Counted from the first letter of the stretch, positions 33,457-41,387 are shown. The stretch is 59,592 nucleotides of DNA from Pseudomonadota bacterium (GCA_026388815.1 JAPLJA010000094.1:1-59592); one strand, 5' to 3'. Notes: generated by a model not told the origin, from the letters alone. Program-made: numbers and translations.

Positions 33457-33493
33457 ATCTCCCCGACACCGGTGACAGCCGGTTCGGGGAGAT
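33457..33493. terminator. Strong hairpin after DK2
   Basis: ATCTCCCCGA (33457-33466) pairs perfectly with TCGGGGAGAT (33484-33493). It continues with ACCGG/CCGGT around a TGACAG loop, with one bulged C, for 15 paired bases in total. No T-run follows on the plus strand, so it may stabilise the upstream mRNA or pause polymerase rather than terminate alone. Confidence 0.6.
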
Positions 33494-33587
33494 CCCCCCC
33501 TCACCGTCACCAGAGAACCCATCTCCCCATAGATCAGGAAGCACATCTTGTCTCTCCTCTCTCCGTCTAACAAAGAAAAAACTTCTC

Positions 33588-33632
33588 TTGACATAATGGT
33601 TACTTGTATAATATTTACATAAGTAACTATTA
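33588..33632 (+). promoter_or_regulatory. Promoter with MarR-type operator upstream of MarR2
   Basis: TTGACA at 33588-33593 is followed by TATAAT at 33607 (13-base spacing) or TAATAT at 33609 (15). An inverted repeat overlaps this core: TAATGGTTACTT (33594-33605) and AAGTAACTATTA (33621-33632), matching at 11 of 12 positions. Occupancy would block polymerase. The site lies 32 bases before the MarR2 start, as expected for autorepression. Confidence 0.7.
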
Positions 33633-33664
33633 CGATAACCTCTCTCTGCAGGGGACTTGAAAAC

Positions 33665-34132
33665 ATGCAGGACAAAATCAAAGAGTATAAACTCTTAGAG
33701 CAGCAGATGCTCACCATGAGAAAGTTCTTCATCGAATACTTTCGTAAAACCATCAATAAGAATGGAATCGGCGATGAAGCCGATTTTACCTTCCTGGAAC
33801 TGAAAGGGCTGGCTGCCTTTACCGGCGATGATCCTGAGTTCACCATGAGCGAACTCAGCACAACACTCTACCTCCCCCTGCCCAACATCACTTCTATTAT
33901 CAATAAGCTGGAAAAGAAAAAGGTGGTTGAGCGGCACCGGGATTCCAAAGACCGGAGGATCATCAAGGTTCGCCTGACAACCATGGGAAAGAATATGCGC
34001 AATAAATTTATGAAAAAGAGGATTCAGGAGGTAGAACACTGCCTGGGCAGGTTGTCCACCAAGGATAGAAAAGACCTCTGCAAGGCGCTGAAATTGGCGG
34101 CGGATATTTTTAGAAAGATTCAGTACCGATAG
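33665..34132 (+). CDS. MarR-family transcriptional regulator (MarR2)
   Basis: The 155-residue MarR protein has the winged-helix region LSTTLYLPLPNITSIINKLE and wing VERHRDSKDRRIIKVRLTTMG. It is a paralogue of MarR1, with the same N-terminal helix pattern and the same position ahead of a DK gene. It begins the second half of the cluster (DK3, chelatases, feoB), 9 bases before DK3. A well-formed operator overlaps its promoter. Confidence 0.88.
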   Translation: MQDKIKEYKLLEQQMLTMRKFFIEYFRKTINKNGIGDEADFTFLELKGLAAFTGDDPEFTMSELSTTLYLPLPNITSIINKLEKKKVVERHRDSKDRRIIKVRLTTMGKNMRNKFMKKRIQEVEHCLGRLSTKDRKDLCKALKLAADIFRKIQYR

Positions 34133-34141
34133 GAGAGTTGT

Positions 34142-35389
34142 ATGTCACTCAAAAGCTACGAGCACTGCTGCTCTTCCCTCCAGGCCTTCGCCACCCTGGG
34201 TAAGGTGGAAGGGGTTATCCCCCTACTCCATGGTCCCCAACCCTGTGCCTACCAGATCCAGATAGGGTCTATGACCTGCCGTCCGTCCCGGCTGGTTACC
34301 GCCGGTACGTTGATCAAGAAATCTGAAGTCGTTTTTGGGGGAGAGGAAAATTTAAAGAGTCAGATCATCAATTTGTACCACCAGTACAAACCAAGAATCA
34401 TCGTTATCATTAACACCTGCCTGCCCCAATTGATTGGTGAAGATATCAAGGGTGTCATTGCCGAGGTGGAGCAGGAAATTCCGGAACTGAAGGTAACGTA
34501 CTTTGACAGCGGTTTTAACTTCCCCAAGTCCATGCCTCTCGGTAACGATGCGGCGTGGACATCTATCGTGAAGGTGCTCGAACCCAGGGAAAAGGTCAAA
34601 GGTTCGGTGGGGCTGGTGGGGAGGTCAGGGGCAGACTGCGGTGCATTTCAGTCTATCGACACGTTCCTGAAAGAAGCAGGAATCCCTGTCTTCATATTCC
34701 CTGCTGCCAATCTCAACGAAATGGAAAAGATCGTCCAGGCAGAAACGCTCCTCCCCACCCACGTTGTCCCCTACCTCACCTGTAAAGAATTAAGTGAACG
34801 ATTCGGTGCGAAGGTGAAATACCTTGAGGTCCCTTCGGGGATTCAGGGAACCTCCGGTTTCCTGCGGGGCGTTGCGGATGTCATGAAGAATCAGAAACTC
34901 CATGACCTGGTTGACCAGGAGGAAGAGCGGATTCGTCCCCAGTATGAGGCAATTAAAAAACGGTTTGCTGAGGACCCCGTAAAGGTAATGGTGGCGTACG
35001 GCCCGGCAGGTGAATTTTCTCTCAGCAAGATCCTCGCCGATTTCGGGGCAGAAGTAATCATGCTCCCTTCGATGAAAAACAAGTTTGCCCAGGCAGAGAA
35101 AGAACTCCAGAAGAAAAAATACGGTGTGACCATCTTCGAGGACGATTTTGACACCCTGGAGGATCTCTATGAAATATACAAGCCTGATGCGATCTTTTGT
35201 GAGGTTCAGGGAAGGGTTGAATTCATCCCCAAACTCATGCCCTCCTTCTGCAACATGATGTACCTCACTGCCTATGGATACGACTTTGCCCTGGATTTCG
35301 GGGAGAATTTTCACAAGGCCATGAAGAGGGATGTCCTAACTACCTGGAAGGACATGGTGCTGAGATACGGAGGAACTGTCCGTACATGA
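34142..35389 (+). CDS. Nitrogenase component 1-like subunit DK3 (paralogue of DK1)
   Basis: The 415-residue protein is a close copy of DK1: the first 60 residues are nearly identical. It keeps the cluster Cys residues at 9/10 (YEHCCSSL), 35 (GPQPCAYQ) and 93 (INTCLPQLIGEDI). Differences concentrate between about residues 160 and 260, in QSIDTFLKEAGIPVFIFP and following, which may reflect substrate or partner. It has no adjacent second B-type subunit, so it would either use DK2 or form a homodimer. It lies 9 bases after MarR2 with AGGAG upstream. Confidence 0.88.
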   Translation: MSLKSYEHCCSSLQAFATLGKVEGVIPLLHGPQPCAYQIQIGSMTCRPSRLVTAGTLIKKSEVVFGGEENLKSQIINLYHQYKPRIIVIINTCLPQLIGEDIKGVIAEVEQEIPELKVTYFDSGFNFPKSMPLGNDAAWTSIVKVLEPREKVKGSVGLVGRSGADCGAFQSIDTFLKEAGIPVFIFPAANLNEMEKIVQAETLLPTHVVPYLTCKELSERFGAKVKYLEVPSGIQGTSGFLRGVADVMKNQKLHDLVDQEEERIRPQYEAIKKRFAEDPVKVMVAYGPAGEFSLSKILADFGAEVIMLPSMKNKFAQAEKELQKKKYGVTIFEDDFDTLEDLYEIYKPDAIFCEVQGRVEFIPKLMPSFCNMMYLTAYGYDFALDFGENFHKAMKRDVLTTWKDMVLRYGGTVRT

Positions 35390-35428
35390 AAATAGTTACT
35401 CATTATATTTTTTAAGAGGAGGGGCCAG

Positions 35429-36406
35429 ATGGAGAAAAAGGATACAGAAAAGGTGGGTGTGCTCCTGGTACAGCATGGAGAGCCGGAGACGTACAACTAC
35501 TGGCAATGGGTGCAAGAGTTTAAAAACATGTTTGGTGAGTTTAAAAATACCAAAGTCCCGGTACCGCCCAAGTTCATGTGGCCATTCCTCGCGTGGACCA
35601 TGAAATCTCACTATAAGGGTGTCGGGGGCCGATCAACCCATGTGGAGGTCTCCAGGAAACAGCTGGAGTTGCTACGAAAGGAACTCCCCGAATATGAGAT
35701 CCATATGGGCTTCATGGAGATGATCGAGCCGACCATCACCGCGACTGCCCATGAGATGATTAAGAAGGGATTTACGAAAATCATCGCTGTGCCGGTTATG
35801 CTTACCGATTCAAGCCATACTGAAGAAATTAAGGAGATACTTGAAGAGGTGGAACATGAGGCAAAGGGGGTAGAGATTCTCCTTACCCGCCCCCAATTTT
35901 ATAAGGCCGATTCCTTAGCACCTATGTGCGCCCAGTTGATCAAAAAAAAGGCTGGGAATACACCGCTCGATCGAATAGGCGTCCTCCTTGCCAGCCACGG
36001 AGAACCCGACGAGTGGGTCCGCCTGAAACTCATCAATACCAGATGCAATGAACAGGAAACAGCCTTCAGGGGTATGATCAGGAAGAAATTAATCGAACTC
36101 GGCTTTAAGGCTGAGAATATAACGAACGCATTTAATGAATTCGTGGAGCCTAAAATCATCCCTGCGGTAGAGAAGGTGGCCCAGAATCAAGTGGATAAGA
36201 TCATAACCTTGCCGGCCTTTGGGCAGACAGAAGGTCTGCACCACATTTATGATATCCCCACCAAGGTCAAAAAAGCAAAGATACCTTCAACAATTAAAAC
36301 CGATTTTGTCATAAGCTGGGCTCATGAGCCGATCTTGATCAAGGCCCTGGGCGATCTTTGCAGGGATGCCTTGAAGGGAGAAATATACCAATCACCACAA
36401 CTCTAA
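35429..36406 (+). CDS. CbiX/HemH-like tetrapyrrole metal chelatase 1
   Basis: The 325-residue protein has two related halves. Each has a strand plus His-Gly-Glu-Pro: VGVLLVQHGEPE (His16) and IGVLLASHGEPDEW (His190). Each also has a later His motif: LTDSSHTEEI (His130) and EGLHHIYDI (His271/272). This is the two-His pattern of class II chelatases such as CbiX. The segment HYKGVGGRSTHVEVSRKQLE resembles the ferrochelatase YxxIGGxSP region. It should insert a divalent metal, probably iron given the feoB neighbour, into a tetrapyrrole. A GAGGAGG ribosome site is present. Confidence 0.75.
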   Translation: MEKKDTEKVGVLLVQHGEPETYNYWQWVQEFKNMFGEFKNTKVPVPPKFMWPFLAWTMKSHYKGVGGRSTHVEVSRKQLELLRKELPEYEIHMGFMEMIEPTITATAHEMIKKGFTKIIAVPVMLTDSSHTEEIKEILEEVEHEAKGVEILLTRPQFYKADSLAPMCAQLIKKKAGNTPLDRIGVLLASHGEPDEWVRLKLINTRCNEQETAFRGMIRKKLIELGFKAENITNAFNEFVEPKIIPAVEKVAQNQVDKIITLPAFGQTEGLHHIYDIPTKVKKAKIPSTIKTDFVISWAHEPILIKALGDLCRDALKGEIYQSPQL

Positions 36407-36428
36407 CCTTATTCAAAGGAGGTATCAG

Positions 36429-37406
36429 ATGGAAACAGGTAAATCATCAGGCAAGGTGGGCGTGCTCCTGGTAGAACATGGTGAGCCTGAAACGTATAAA
36501 TTCAGCGAGTGGCTCAAAGAGTTTAAAAATATGTTCGGTGAGCTCAAGGATACCCAGGTCGCCGTTCCTCCCAAAATTCTCTGGCCGCTTCTGGCCTGGA
36601 GGATAAAATCTCACTATAACGCAGTCGGGGGAAAGTCACCGCATGAAGCAGTGTCAAAAAAACAGTTGGTGCTGTTGAGAAAGGAAATTCCTGAATGCGA
36701 GATATATCTCTGCTACCTGGAGATGGTTCAGCCCTGTATTGCCGCATCGATTCACCAGATGATCAAGGACGGGATTAAAAAAATCATCGCCATCCCGGTT
36801 CTGCTTACCGAATCCAGCCATACGGAGGAGATCAAGGAGATTATAGAAGAAGTGAAAGAAGAGCATCAAGGCATAGAGATCATCCTTACCCATCCCCTTT
36901 TCTACAAAGCCAGTTCTCTGGCAGCTATGTGTGCTCAGCTCATATTGAGCCGGGCCAAGGATACACCCCTGCATCGGGTAGGGGTCCTCCTGGCAAGCCA
37001 TGGCGAACCCGACGAGTGGGTCAAGCTGAAATTAATCAATACCAGATGCAACGAACAGGAAACAACCTTCAGGAATATAATCAGAAAAGAACTCATCACC
37101 CTCGGTTTTAAGGATGAGAATATTACCGATGCCTATAATGAATTCGTGACACCCAAGATCACTCCTGCCGTAGAAAAGATAGCCGGTGCTGTGGATAAAA
37201 TTGTTGTCATACCAACGTTCGGAGCAGCCGAAGGTCTGCACCATATCTACGATATCCCCACCAAGGCTAAAAGGGCCAAAATATCTCCCACGATGAAAAT
37301 CACCTGCATAACAACCTGGGCTCATGAGCCGAGCTTGATCAAGGCGCTGGCTGACCTTTACCGGGACGCCTTGCGGGGAGAAGTATACCAATCGCCAGTG
37401 CTATAG
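36429..37406 (+). CDS. CbiX/HemH-like tetrapyrrole metal chelatase 2
   Basis: The tandem paralogue has the same length (325 residues) and motifs: VGVLLVEHGEPE (His18), LTESSHTEEI, VGVLLASHGEPDEW and EGLHHIYDI. A perfect AGGAGGT ribosome site precedes its ATG, 22 bases after the first chelatase gene. The two copies are clearly homologous throughout but diverged, so they may act on different intermediates or form a heterodimer. It ends 60 bases before a strong terminator. Confidence 0.75.
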   Translation: METGKSSGKVGVLLVEHGEPETYKFSEWLKEFKNMFGELKDTQVAVPPKILWPLLAWRIKSHYNAVGGKSPHEAVSKKQLVLLRKEIPECEIYLCYLEMVQPCIAASIHQMIKDGIKKIIAIPVLLTESSHTEEIKEIIEEVKEEHQGIEIILTHPLFYKASSLAAMCAQLILSRAKDTPLHRVGVLLASHGEPDEWVKLKLINTRCNEQETTFRNIIRKELITLGFKDENITDAYNEFVTPKITPAVEKIAGAVDKIVVIPTFGAAEGLHHIYDIPTKAKRAKISPTMKITCITTWAHEPSLIKALADLYRDALRGEVYQSPVL

Positions 37407-37466
37407 CCTCTGATAACGGCCTCCACCGTTAGACGGCCAACTGACATTAATCCTTAAGAGGAAGGG

Positions 37467-37497
37467 CCTTAGAGAAATTCTAAGGTCTTTTCTTTTT
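37467..37497 (+). terminator. Rho-independent terminator between chelatase 2 and feoB
   Basis: CCTTAGA-GAAAT-TCTAAGG is followed by TCTTTTCTTTTT. It lies just before the feoB start codon, so feoB transcription is reduced by readthrough only or starts from a separate promoter that I do not see. Confidence 0.75.
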
Positions 37498-37505
37498 CTG
37501 GATTA

Positions 37506-39296
37506 ATGGGTATAAATAGACAGATGAACTCGCCGTTACCTAAGAACCCAACCATCCTTCTGGTCGGACAGCCCAATGTAGGAAAAAGCGCCCTCTTTTC
37601 AGAACTGACCGGGCTCTATGTCCACGTATCCAACTATCCCGGTACCTCGATAGAGGTTGCTGAAGGCCGTTTCACCTATAAGCGAAGGTCGTTTAACATC
37701 TTCGACACACCGCCGGTTTACGGATTCAACTACCAGTCTGTGGATGAAAACTCCACCTACCAATTGATCGAAAAGACTCGTCCGGACGTGGTCCTTCACG
37801 TGGCTGATGCCAAGAACTTGAAGCGGGATCTCTTCATCACCCTCCAACTCATAGATATGAATCTCCCGGTCATTCTGGTCCTCAATATGATTGACGAAGC
37901 AGAGAGCAGGGGCATCCGGATTGATTCGGCCAGACTCTCTCAGATGCTCGGGATCAGGGTAGTTGAAACCTCGGTAGCAGAACGGAGAGGCATACAGAAC
38001 CTCCTCAAGGTAATAAGCGAGGCTGCTTCCGGCCACGAAAAAGCCGCGGCTCTCCTTCCTCTTCAGATGACCCCTCAGCAATATCTGCAAAAGACCCAGG
38101 GCATCTGCTCCCAAGTCTTTTTAAAACAAGAGGCCGGGAGAGGAACCTTTATGGTGTGGCTGGAAAATGCCACTACGCACCCGTTCTATGGACTGCTCAT
38201 CCTCCTCATGGTTCTGGCCCTGCTCTATGAAGTGGCAGGAAAGTTCGGAGCATCGGTCCTGGTAGATTTCATCAAGGACAAGATCTTCGATGCCCTAATC
38301 ACCCCTTCTGTACTTTCATGGGTCAACCATATACCCTTTCCGTTCGTGGTAGAAATGCTCACCGGCACGTATGGACTCTACACCATGGGCATTGTGTATG
38401 CCTTTGCCATCCTACTTCCCATGATCGCTGTCTTCTATTTTGCTTTTGGGATCATGGAAGACAGCGGTTATCTGCCCCGCCTTACGGTAATGACTGACAG
38501 GCTCCTGCGGATTATCGGCTTGAACGGTAAAGCAACCCTCCCCATCGTCCTGGGATTTGGCTGTGTGACCATGGCCCTCCTCTCTACCAAATCGATTGAA
38601 TCCCGTAAAGAGAGGTTCATAGCAGCGTTTCTCCTTGCCCTGACCATACCCTGCGGTGCAAAATTGAGCATCATGATGGGCCTTTTCACCTTTCTTCCGC
38701 TGAAGACGTTTTTCTTTTTTCTCTTCTTCATGAGTTTCAACATGATCGTCAACGGCTATCTTGCCTCAAAGATCATCAAAGGAGAAAAATCAACCTTTAT
38801 GCTGGAGCTTCCTCCTTTTCGCTTACCTCACCTGAGAAACTCGATGAAGAAAACTTTTCACCGTCTTACCTGGCTTACCAACGAGGTAATCCCTGCCTTC
38901 CTCCTGGGAACCTTTATCCTCTTCATCCTGGATAAGACTGCTATCCTTGCTCAAATTGAAACGCTCTGTGCACCGATTGTTTCAGGCTGGCTGGGACTGC
39001 CGGCCAAGATGACCGAGGTTCTGTTGATGACATTCTTCCGGAGTGAATACGGTGCTGCCGGCCTCATGAATATTGCCCTTTCGGGATATTTAGACCCCAT
39101 TGCCCTGCTCGTATCGCTGGTCGTCCTCACCCTCTTCATCCCCTGTTTTGCCTCACTCGTCGTGCTCTTCAAGGAGTTCGGCGTAAAGTTCACAACGTTC
39201 GCAGCCCTGTTCATTCCAACCTACTCTGTCCTCATGGGCACCTTAATCAACTACCTCTTCAGGCACTTCTCCGTTATTCAGAAGCTATTTATGTGA
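37506..39296 (+). CDS. FeoB-type ferrous iron transporter, divergent
   Basis: The 596-residue protein has a FeoB G domain with G1 GQPNVGKS (21-28), G2 VSNYPGTSIE (41-50) and G4 NMID (127-130). G3 reads DTPPVYGF instead of the usual DxPGTYSL. The membrane part has about eight segments, and gate motifs match FeoB: LGFGCVTMALLSTK with ESRKERF and IPCGAKLS. It is at the short end of the family and has no feoA partner. It probably supplies Fe(II) to the chelatases next door. Weak ribosome site; a second Met at residue 7 is possible. Confidence 0.85.
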   Translation: MGINRQMNSPLPKNPTILLVGQPNVGKSALFSELTGLYVHVSNYPGTSIEVAEGRFTYKRRSFNIFDTPPVYGFNYQSVDENSTYQLIEKTRPDVVLHVADAKNLKRDLFITLQLIDMNLPVILVLNMIDEAESRGIRIDSARLSQMLGIRVVETSVAERRGIQNLLKVISEAASGHEKAAALLPLQMTPQQYLQKTQGICSQVFLKQEAGRGTFMVWLENATTHPFYGLLILLMVLALLYEVAGKFGASVLVDFIKDKIFDALITPSVLSWVNHIPFPFVVEMLTGTYGLYTMGIVYAFAILLPMIAVFYFAFGIMEDSGYLPRLTVMTDRLLRIIGLNGKATLPIVLGFGCVTMALLSTKSIESRKERFIAAFLLALTIPCGAKLSIMMGLFTFLPLKTFFFFLFFMSFNMIVNGYLASKIIKGEKSTFMLELPPFRLPHLRNSMKKTFHRLTWLTNEVIPAFLLGTFILFILDKTAILAQIETLCAPIVSGWLGLPAKMTEVLLMTFFRSEYGAAGLMNIALSGYLDPIALLVSLVVLTLFIPCFASLVVLFKEFGVKFTTFAALFIPTYSVLMGTLINYLFRHFSVIQKLFM

Positions 39297-39316
39297 TCTG
39301 TGCCCTAAATTGGTGA

Positions 39317-39474
39317 CCAATAGGGTTCCGAGTGCAAATTCGAGATTTTTTCGTTAATCCGCCGGCGGCGGACCGCAGGCGGTGAGTTTCGAATTTGCCG
39401 TGTAGGGGCGGGTTTTAACCCGCCCTTTAGAATTGTCGAAAAAATGTTGCTGAGCGACGAGGAATCCTATTTGG
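39317..39474. repeat. Nested inverted-repeat element (MITE-like) with GTAGGGGCGGG hairpin
   Basis: Outer imperfect arms are CCAATAGGGTTCC (39317-39329) and GGAATCCTATTTGG (39461-39474). Inside, GCAAATTCGA (39334) pairs with TCGAATTTGC (39389), and ATTTTTTCG pairs with CGAAAAAAT (39437). A perfect GGGCGGGTT/AACCCGCCC hairpin lies at 39406-39425. The GTAGGGGCG start is shared with the repeat after selB. There is no open reading frame inside, so it is a non-autonomous element. Confidence 0.7.
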
Positions 39475-39557
39475 GGACCTCTTCTTATGGAAATTGACAT
39501 GCCCTGCCCGTTCAGTTAAGATTTCGTAAATGTTAACCTCTCACAGAAGGAGGCTTT

Positions 39558-40262
39558 ATGGCAGGCTGGATTGAGGACACCTACTCGATTGCCCTGAACA
39601 CCTTAAAGGCAGGGCTTGAAATCAAATATTTCCCCGTTGACCCGCAGTACAATCACATTACCTCCTGGCGGGTCTTGAAGCTCCTCAACTTCTATCCCCG
39701 CTTTTTTTCTTCACCTGTCCACTACAAGATCATCTTCCAGCAAAACACAGGACCTCTCGGCATGCGGATCCTCTCCATCTACTGCCGTCCGAAGCTGGAC
39801 GTGCGCCTCCCCTTCTTTATCACCGAGATCGTAAAGATCCTGAACAAGCGGATCTGCATCGTGGACATCTACGACATCTACAAGATCGGCTTCCCTAACT
39901 TACAGGCAGAGATGGAAGAACTGAAAAAGCTGCACGAGCGATTCCAAGGCGAACTGGGTGCTCAGATCACTGTAAGCGCTGAAATTGACAAGTTCGGTTC
40001 TCCCTGCCGGGTAAAGGCAAAGGTGGGAGCAGATAAAGAACCGGTTATCACCGAGACCGTAAAGGCATATATGTCTCAGTATGTCAAGATGTGCAGGAAG
40101 GTTGAGCCCATCATCGATGAGAATCTGAAGCGGGAGATTCAGGAGAAGCAAAAGGCTTATGCGCAGGATGCCATTGTTCATGACCCCGGGGTAAAGGGAC
40201 TGAAGACCATCCTGGGGGGAAAGAAAGGGATAGAAGTAGCTAACCTGCTCTTCTTTGATTAA
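39558..40262 (+). CDS. Unrecognised protein, 234 residues
   Basis: No known family is recognised. The protein is soluble, with no signal peptide, and basic/hydrophobic in its first half (LKLLNFYPRFFSSPVHYKII). A helical segment (LQAEMEELKKLHERFQGEL, about 115-133) follows, then an immunoglobulin-like stretch (GAQITVSAEIDKFGSPCRVK) and a charged helix. A strong AGGAGG precedes the ATG. It lies on the same strand as the nitrogenase-like cluster, separated by the inverted-repeat element, so membership in the system is possible but unproven. Confidence 0.6.
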   Translation: MAGWIEDTYSIALNTLKAGLEIKYFPVDPQYNHITSWRVLKLLNFYPRFFSSPVHYKIIFQQNTGPLGMRILSIYCRPKLDVRLPFFITEIVKILNKRICIVDIYDIYKIGFPNLQAEMEELKKLHERFQGELGAQITVSAEIDKFGSPCRVKAKVGADKEPVITETVKAYMSQYVKMCRKVEPIIDENLKREIQEKQKAYAQDAIVHDPGVKGLKTILGGKKGIEVANLLFFD

Positions 40263-40268
40263 GCTTTT

Positions 40269-40697
40269 CTAAGCAGTACCCTCGCCAGCCATAATCATTT
40301 CTAAAATCTCACCGGGCAAATAGGCTGGTACAGTTGAATTTCTGTAATGCCGGACATTTCTTGTAACTATCGCTTTTGCTCCTACATGATGAGCAGCCTC
40401 TGCAACTACTCCATCTTCAAAATCATCGTACTTGCCTTCAAGGGCTCCCTCTAAGACAGCTCTATTAACAGGAGCTACTTCAAGGAGAGAAATCAATCTT
40501 TGAATTGATTTCCGGGACTTGCCAGCTCCAGCGGCCTTTGAAGCCAAATAGTGGATTGTCGTTACCGTCGTTGCGCATACATATCCCGTAATATCTCCCT
40601 TTTCTACTTTTGAGAACATCCGGGCTGTAGCGTCTGCAAACGGCTCCCTGTCAAGGAGTAAATCCAGAATAACATCTGTGTCAAAGAGAACTATCAC
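40269..40697 (-). CDS. VapC-like PIN-domain toxin
   Basis: The 142-residue PIN protein has N-terminal FDTDVILDLLLDREPF (Asp6 and Asp8) and a later acidic cluster YDDFEDGVVAEAAHH plus VTRNVRHY. PIN toxins are Mg-dependent RNases that cleave tRNA or rRNA. Its start overlaps the stop of the upstream antitoxin gene as ATGA, typical of a toxin-antitoxin operon. Confidence 0.85.
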   Translation of the reverse strand: MIVLFDTDVILDLLLDREPFADATARMFSKVEKGDITGYVCATTVTTIHYLASKAAGAGKSRKSIQRLISLLEVAPVNRAVLEGALEGKYDDFEDGVVAEAAHHVGAKAIVTRNVRHYRNSTVPAYLPGEILEMIMAGEGTA

Positions 40698-40936
40698 CGG
40701 TATTTATCCTCAAGATGCCGCCGATAGTTATCAATGTTGAAATCAGCACCTCGAAAAGCTCCTTTGAGAGCCTTTACTTTTGGCGTCACCTCGAACGTTT
40801 TCTTTTCTGCACCTGAACCCAAAAGAACGAAGAAATCTGCAACTAACTGTGACACAGATCTACCAGACTTCCGTGCATAGACCTTAGCACGGTATATAAG
40901 TTTTTCATCTACCCGTAATGTTAATTTTGTTTCCAT
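40694..40936 (-). CDS. DUF6364/ribbon-helix-helix type antitoxin
   Basis: From the ATG at 40936 the protein has 80 residues: METKLTLRVDEKLIYRAKVY begins a ribbon-helix-helix unit, followed by GRSVSQLVADFF. The C-terminal tail (AFRGADFNIDNYRRHLEDKYR region) would bind the PIN toxin. It couples to vapC by a 4-base overlap. A TTG start 12 bases upstream is less likely. Confidence 0.8.
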   Translation of the reverse strand: METKLTLRVDEKLIYRAKVYARKSGRSVSQLVADFFVLLGSGAEKKTFEVTPKVKALKGAFRGADFNIDNYRRHLEDKYR

Positions 40937-41014
40937 AAAAGCCCCCAATTCATCTGCCGTACAATTTCAATTATACGGCACAGATATTAATGATGTCAAC
41001 ATCCATTCTCATTG

Positions 41015-41224
41015 ATGGTGCACAGCATTGAGGAAAGGGAAACCACCTACTACGTATGCAGCGGATGCGGATATGTCTCTGACGGCCTCCTGCCCGACGA
41101 GTGCCCGATCTGCGGGGCGAAGAAGGAAAGGCTTCGGAAATTTGAGCAGGTAACGATTAAGCTCAATGGCGTGCTTTTATGCGTCCACCGGAGCGACTTG
41201 TTAGGCGTTGAGTTGAGCGAGTAA
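41015..41224 (+). pseudogene. Rubrerythrin-tail rubredoxin-like fragment (copy 1)
   Basis: The frame starts MVHSIEERETTYYVCSGCGY and continues with SDGLLPDECPICGAKKER, the rubredoxin-type FeCys4 domain found at the C-terminus of rubrerythrins. The ferritin-like domain is absent. After KFEQ the frame runs on into unrelated sequence that overlaps the antitoxin-like gene on the other strand. It could still yield a small iron-binding protein, but looks like a broken gene end. Confidence 0.6.
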
Positions 41225-41387
41225 GATCAAGAAGTGACCTCAACGCTTCATTCACTGCTGTTGATGTGCTGAAAGCTTTGGCTACATCCGGTTCAAGGAC
41301 AACTATATTTGTTCCTTCTTCTAATAACCGTTTGTGATATTTGCCACGAATAGCCTTAGAATAGTCAAAATCGTATTCGGCGCGCAA
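41163..41387 (-). CDS. Orphan antitoxin-like protein (YDFDYSKAIRGKY family)
   Basis: The frame reads LRAEYDFDYSKAIRGKYHKR then LLEEGTNIVVLEPDVAKAFS and NEALRSLLDLT, a small protein pattern frequent next to type II toxins. Homology extends a few residues upstream (SDELRAEYDF), but no ATG is found in frame; only TTG at 41387 is available. Thus it is either TTG-started or 5'-damaged. No toxin gene is adjacent. Confidence 0.55.
   Translation of the reverse strand: MRAEYDFDYSKAIRGKYHKRLLEEGTNIVVLEPDVAKAFSTSTAVNEALRSLLDLTRSTQRLTSRSGGRIKARH

Noticed and set aside
28680-35389. Nitrogen-fixation (nif) operon
   Set aside because: There are no nifENB genes. The DK proteins are shorter than NifD/K, and two cluster Cys are replaced in DK2. 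The NifH-like proteins also lack the Arg of nitrogenase.
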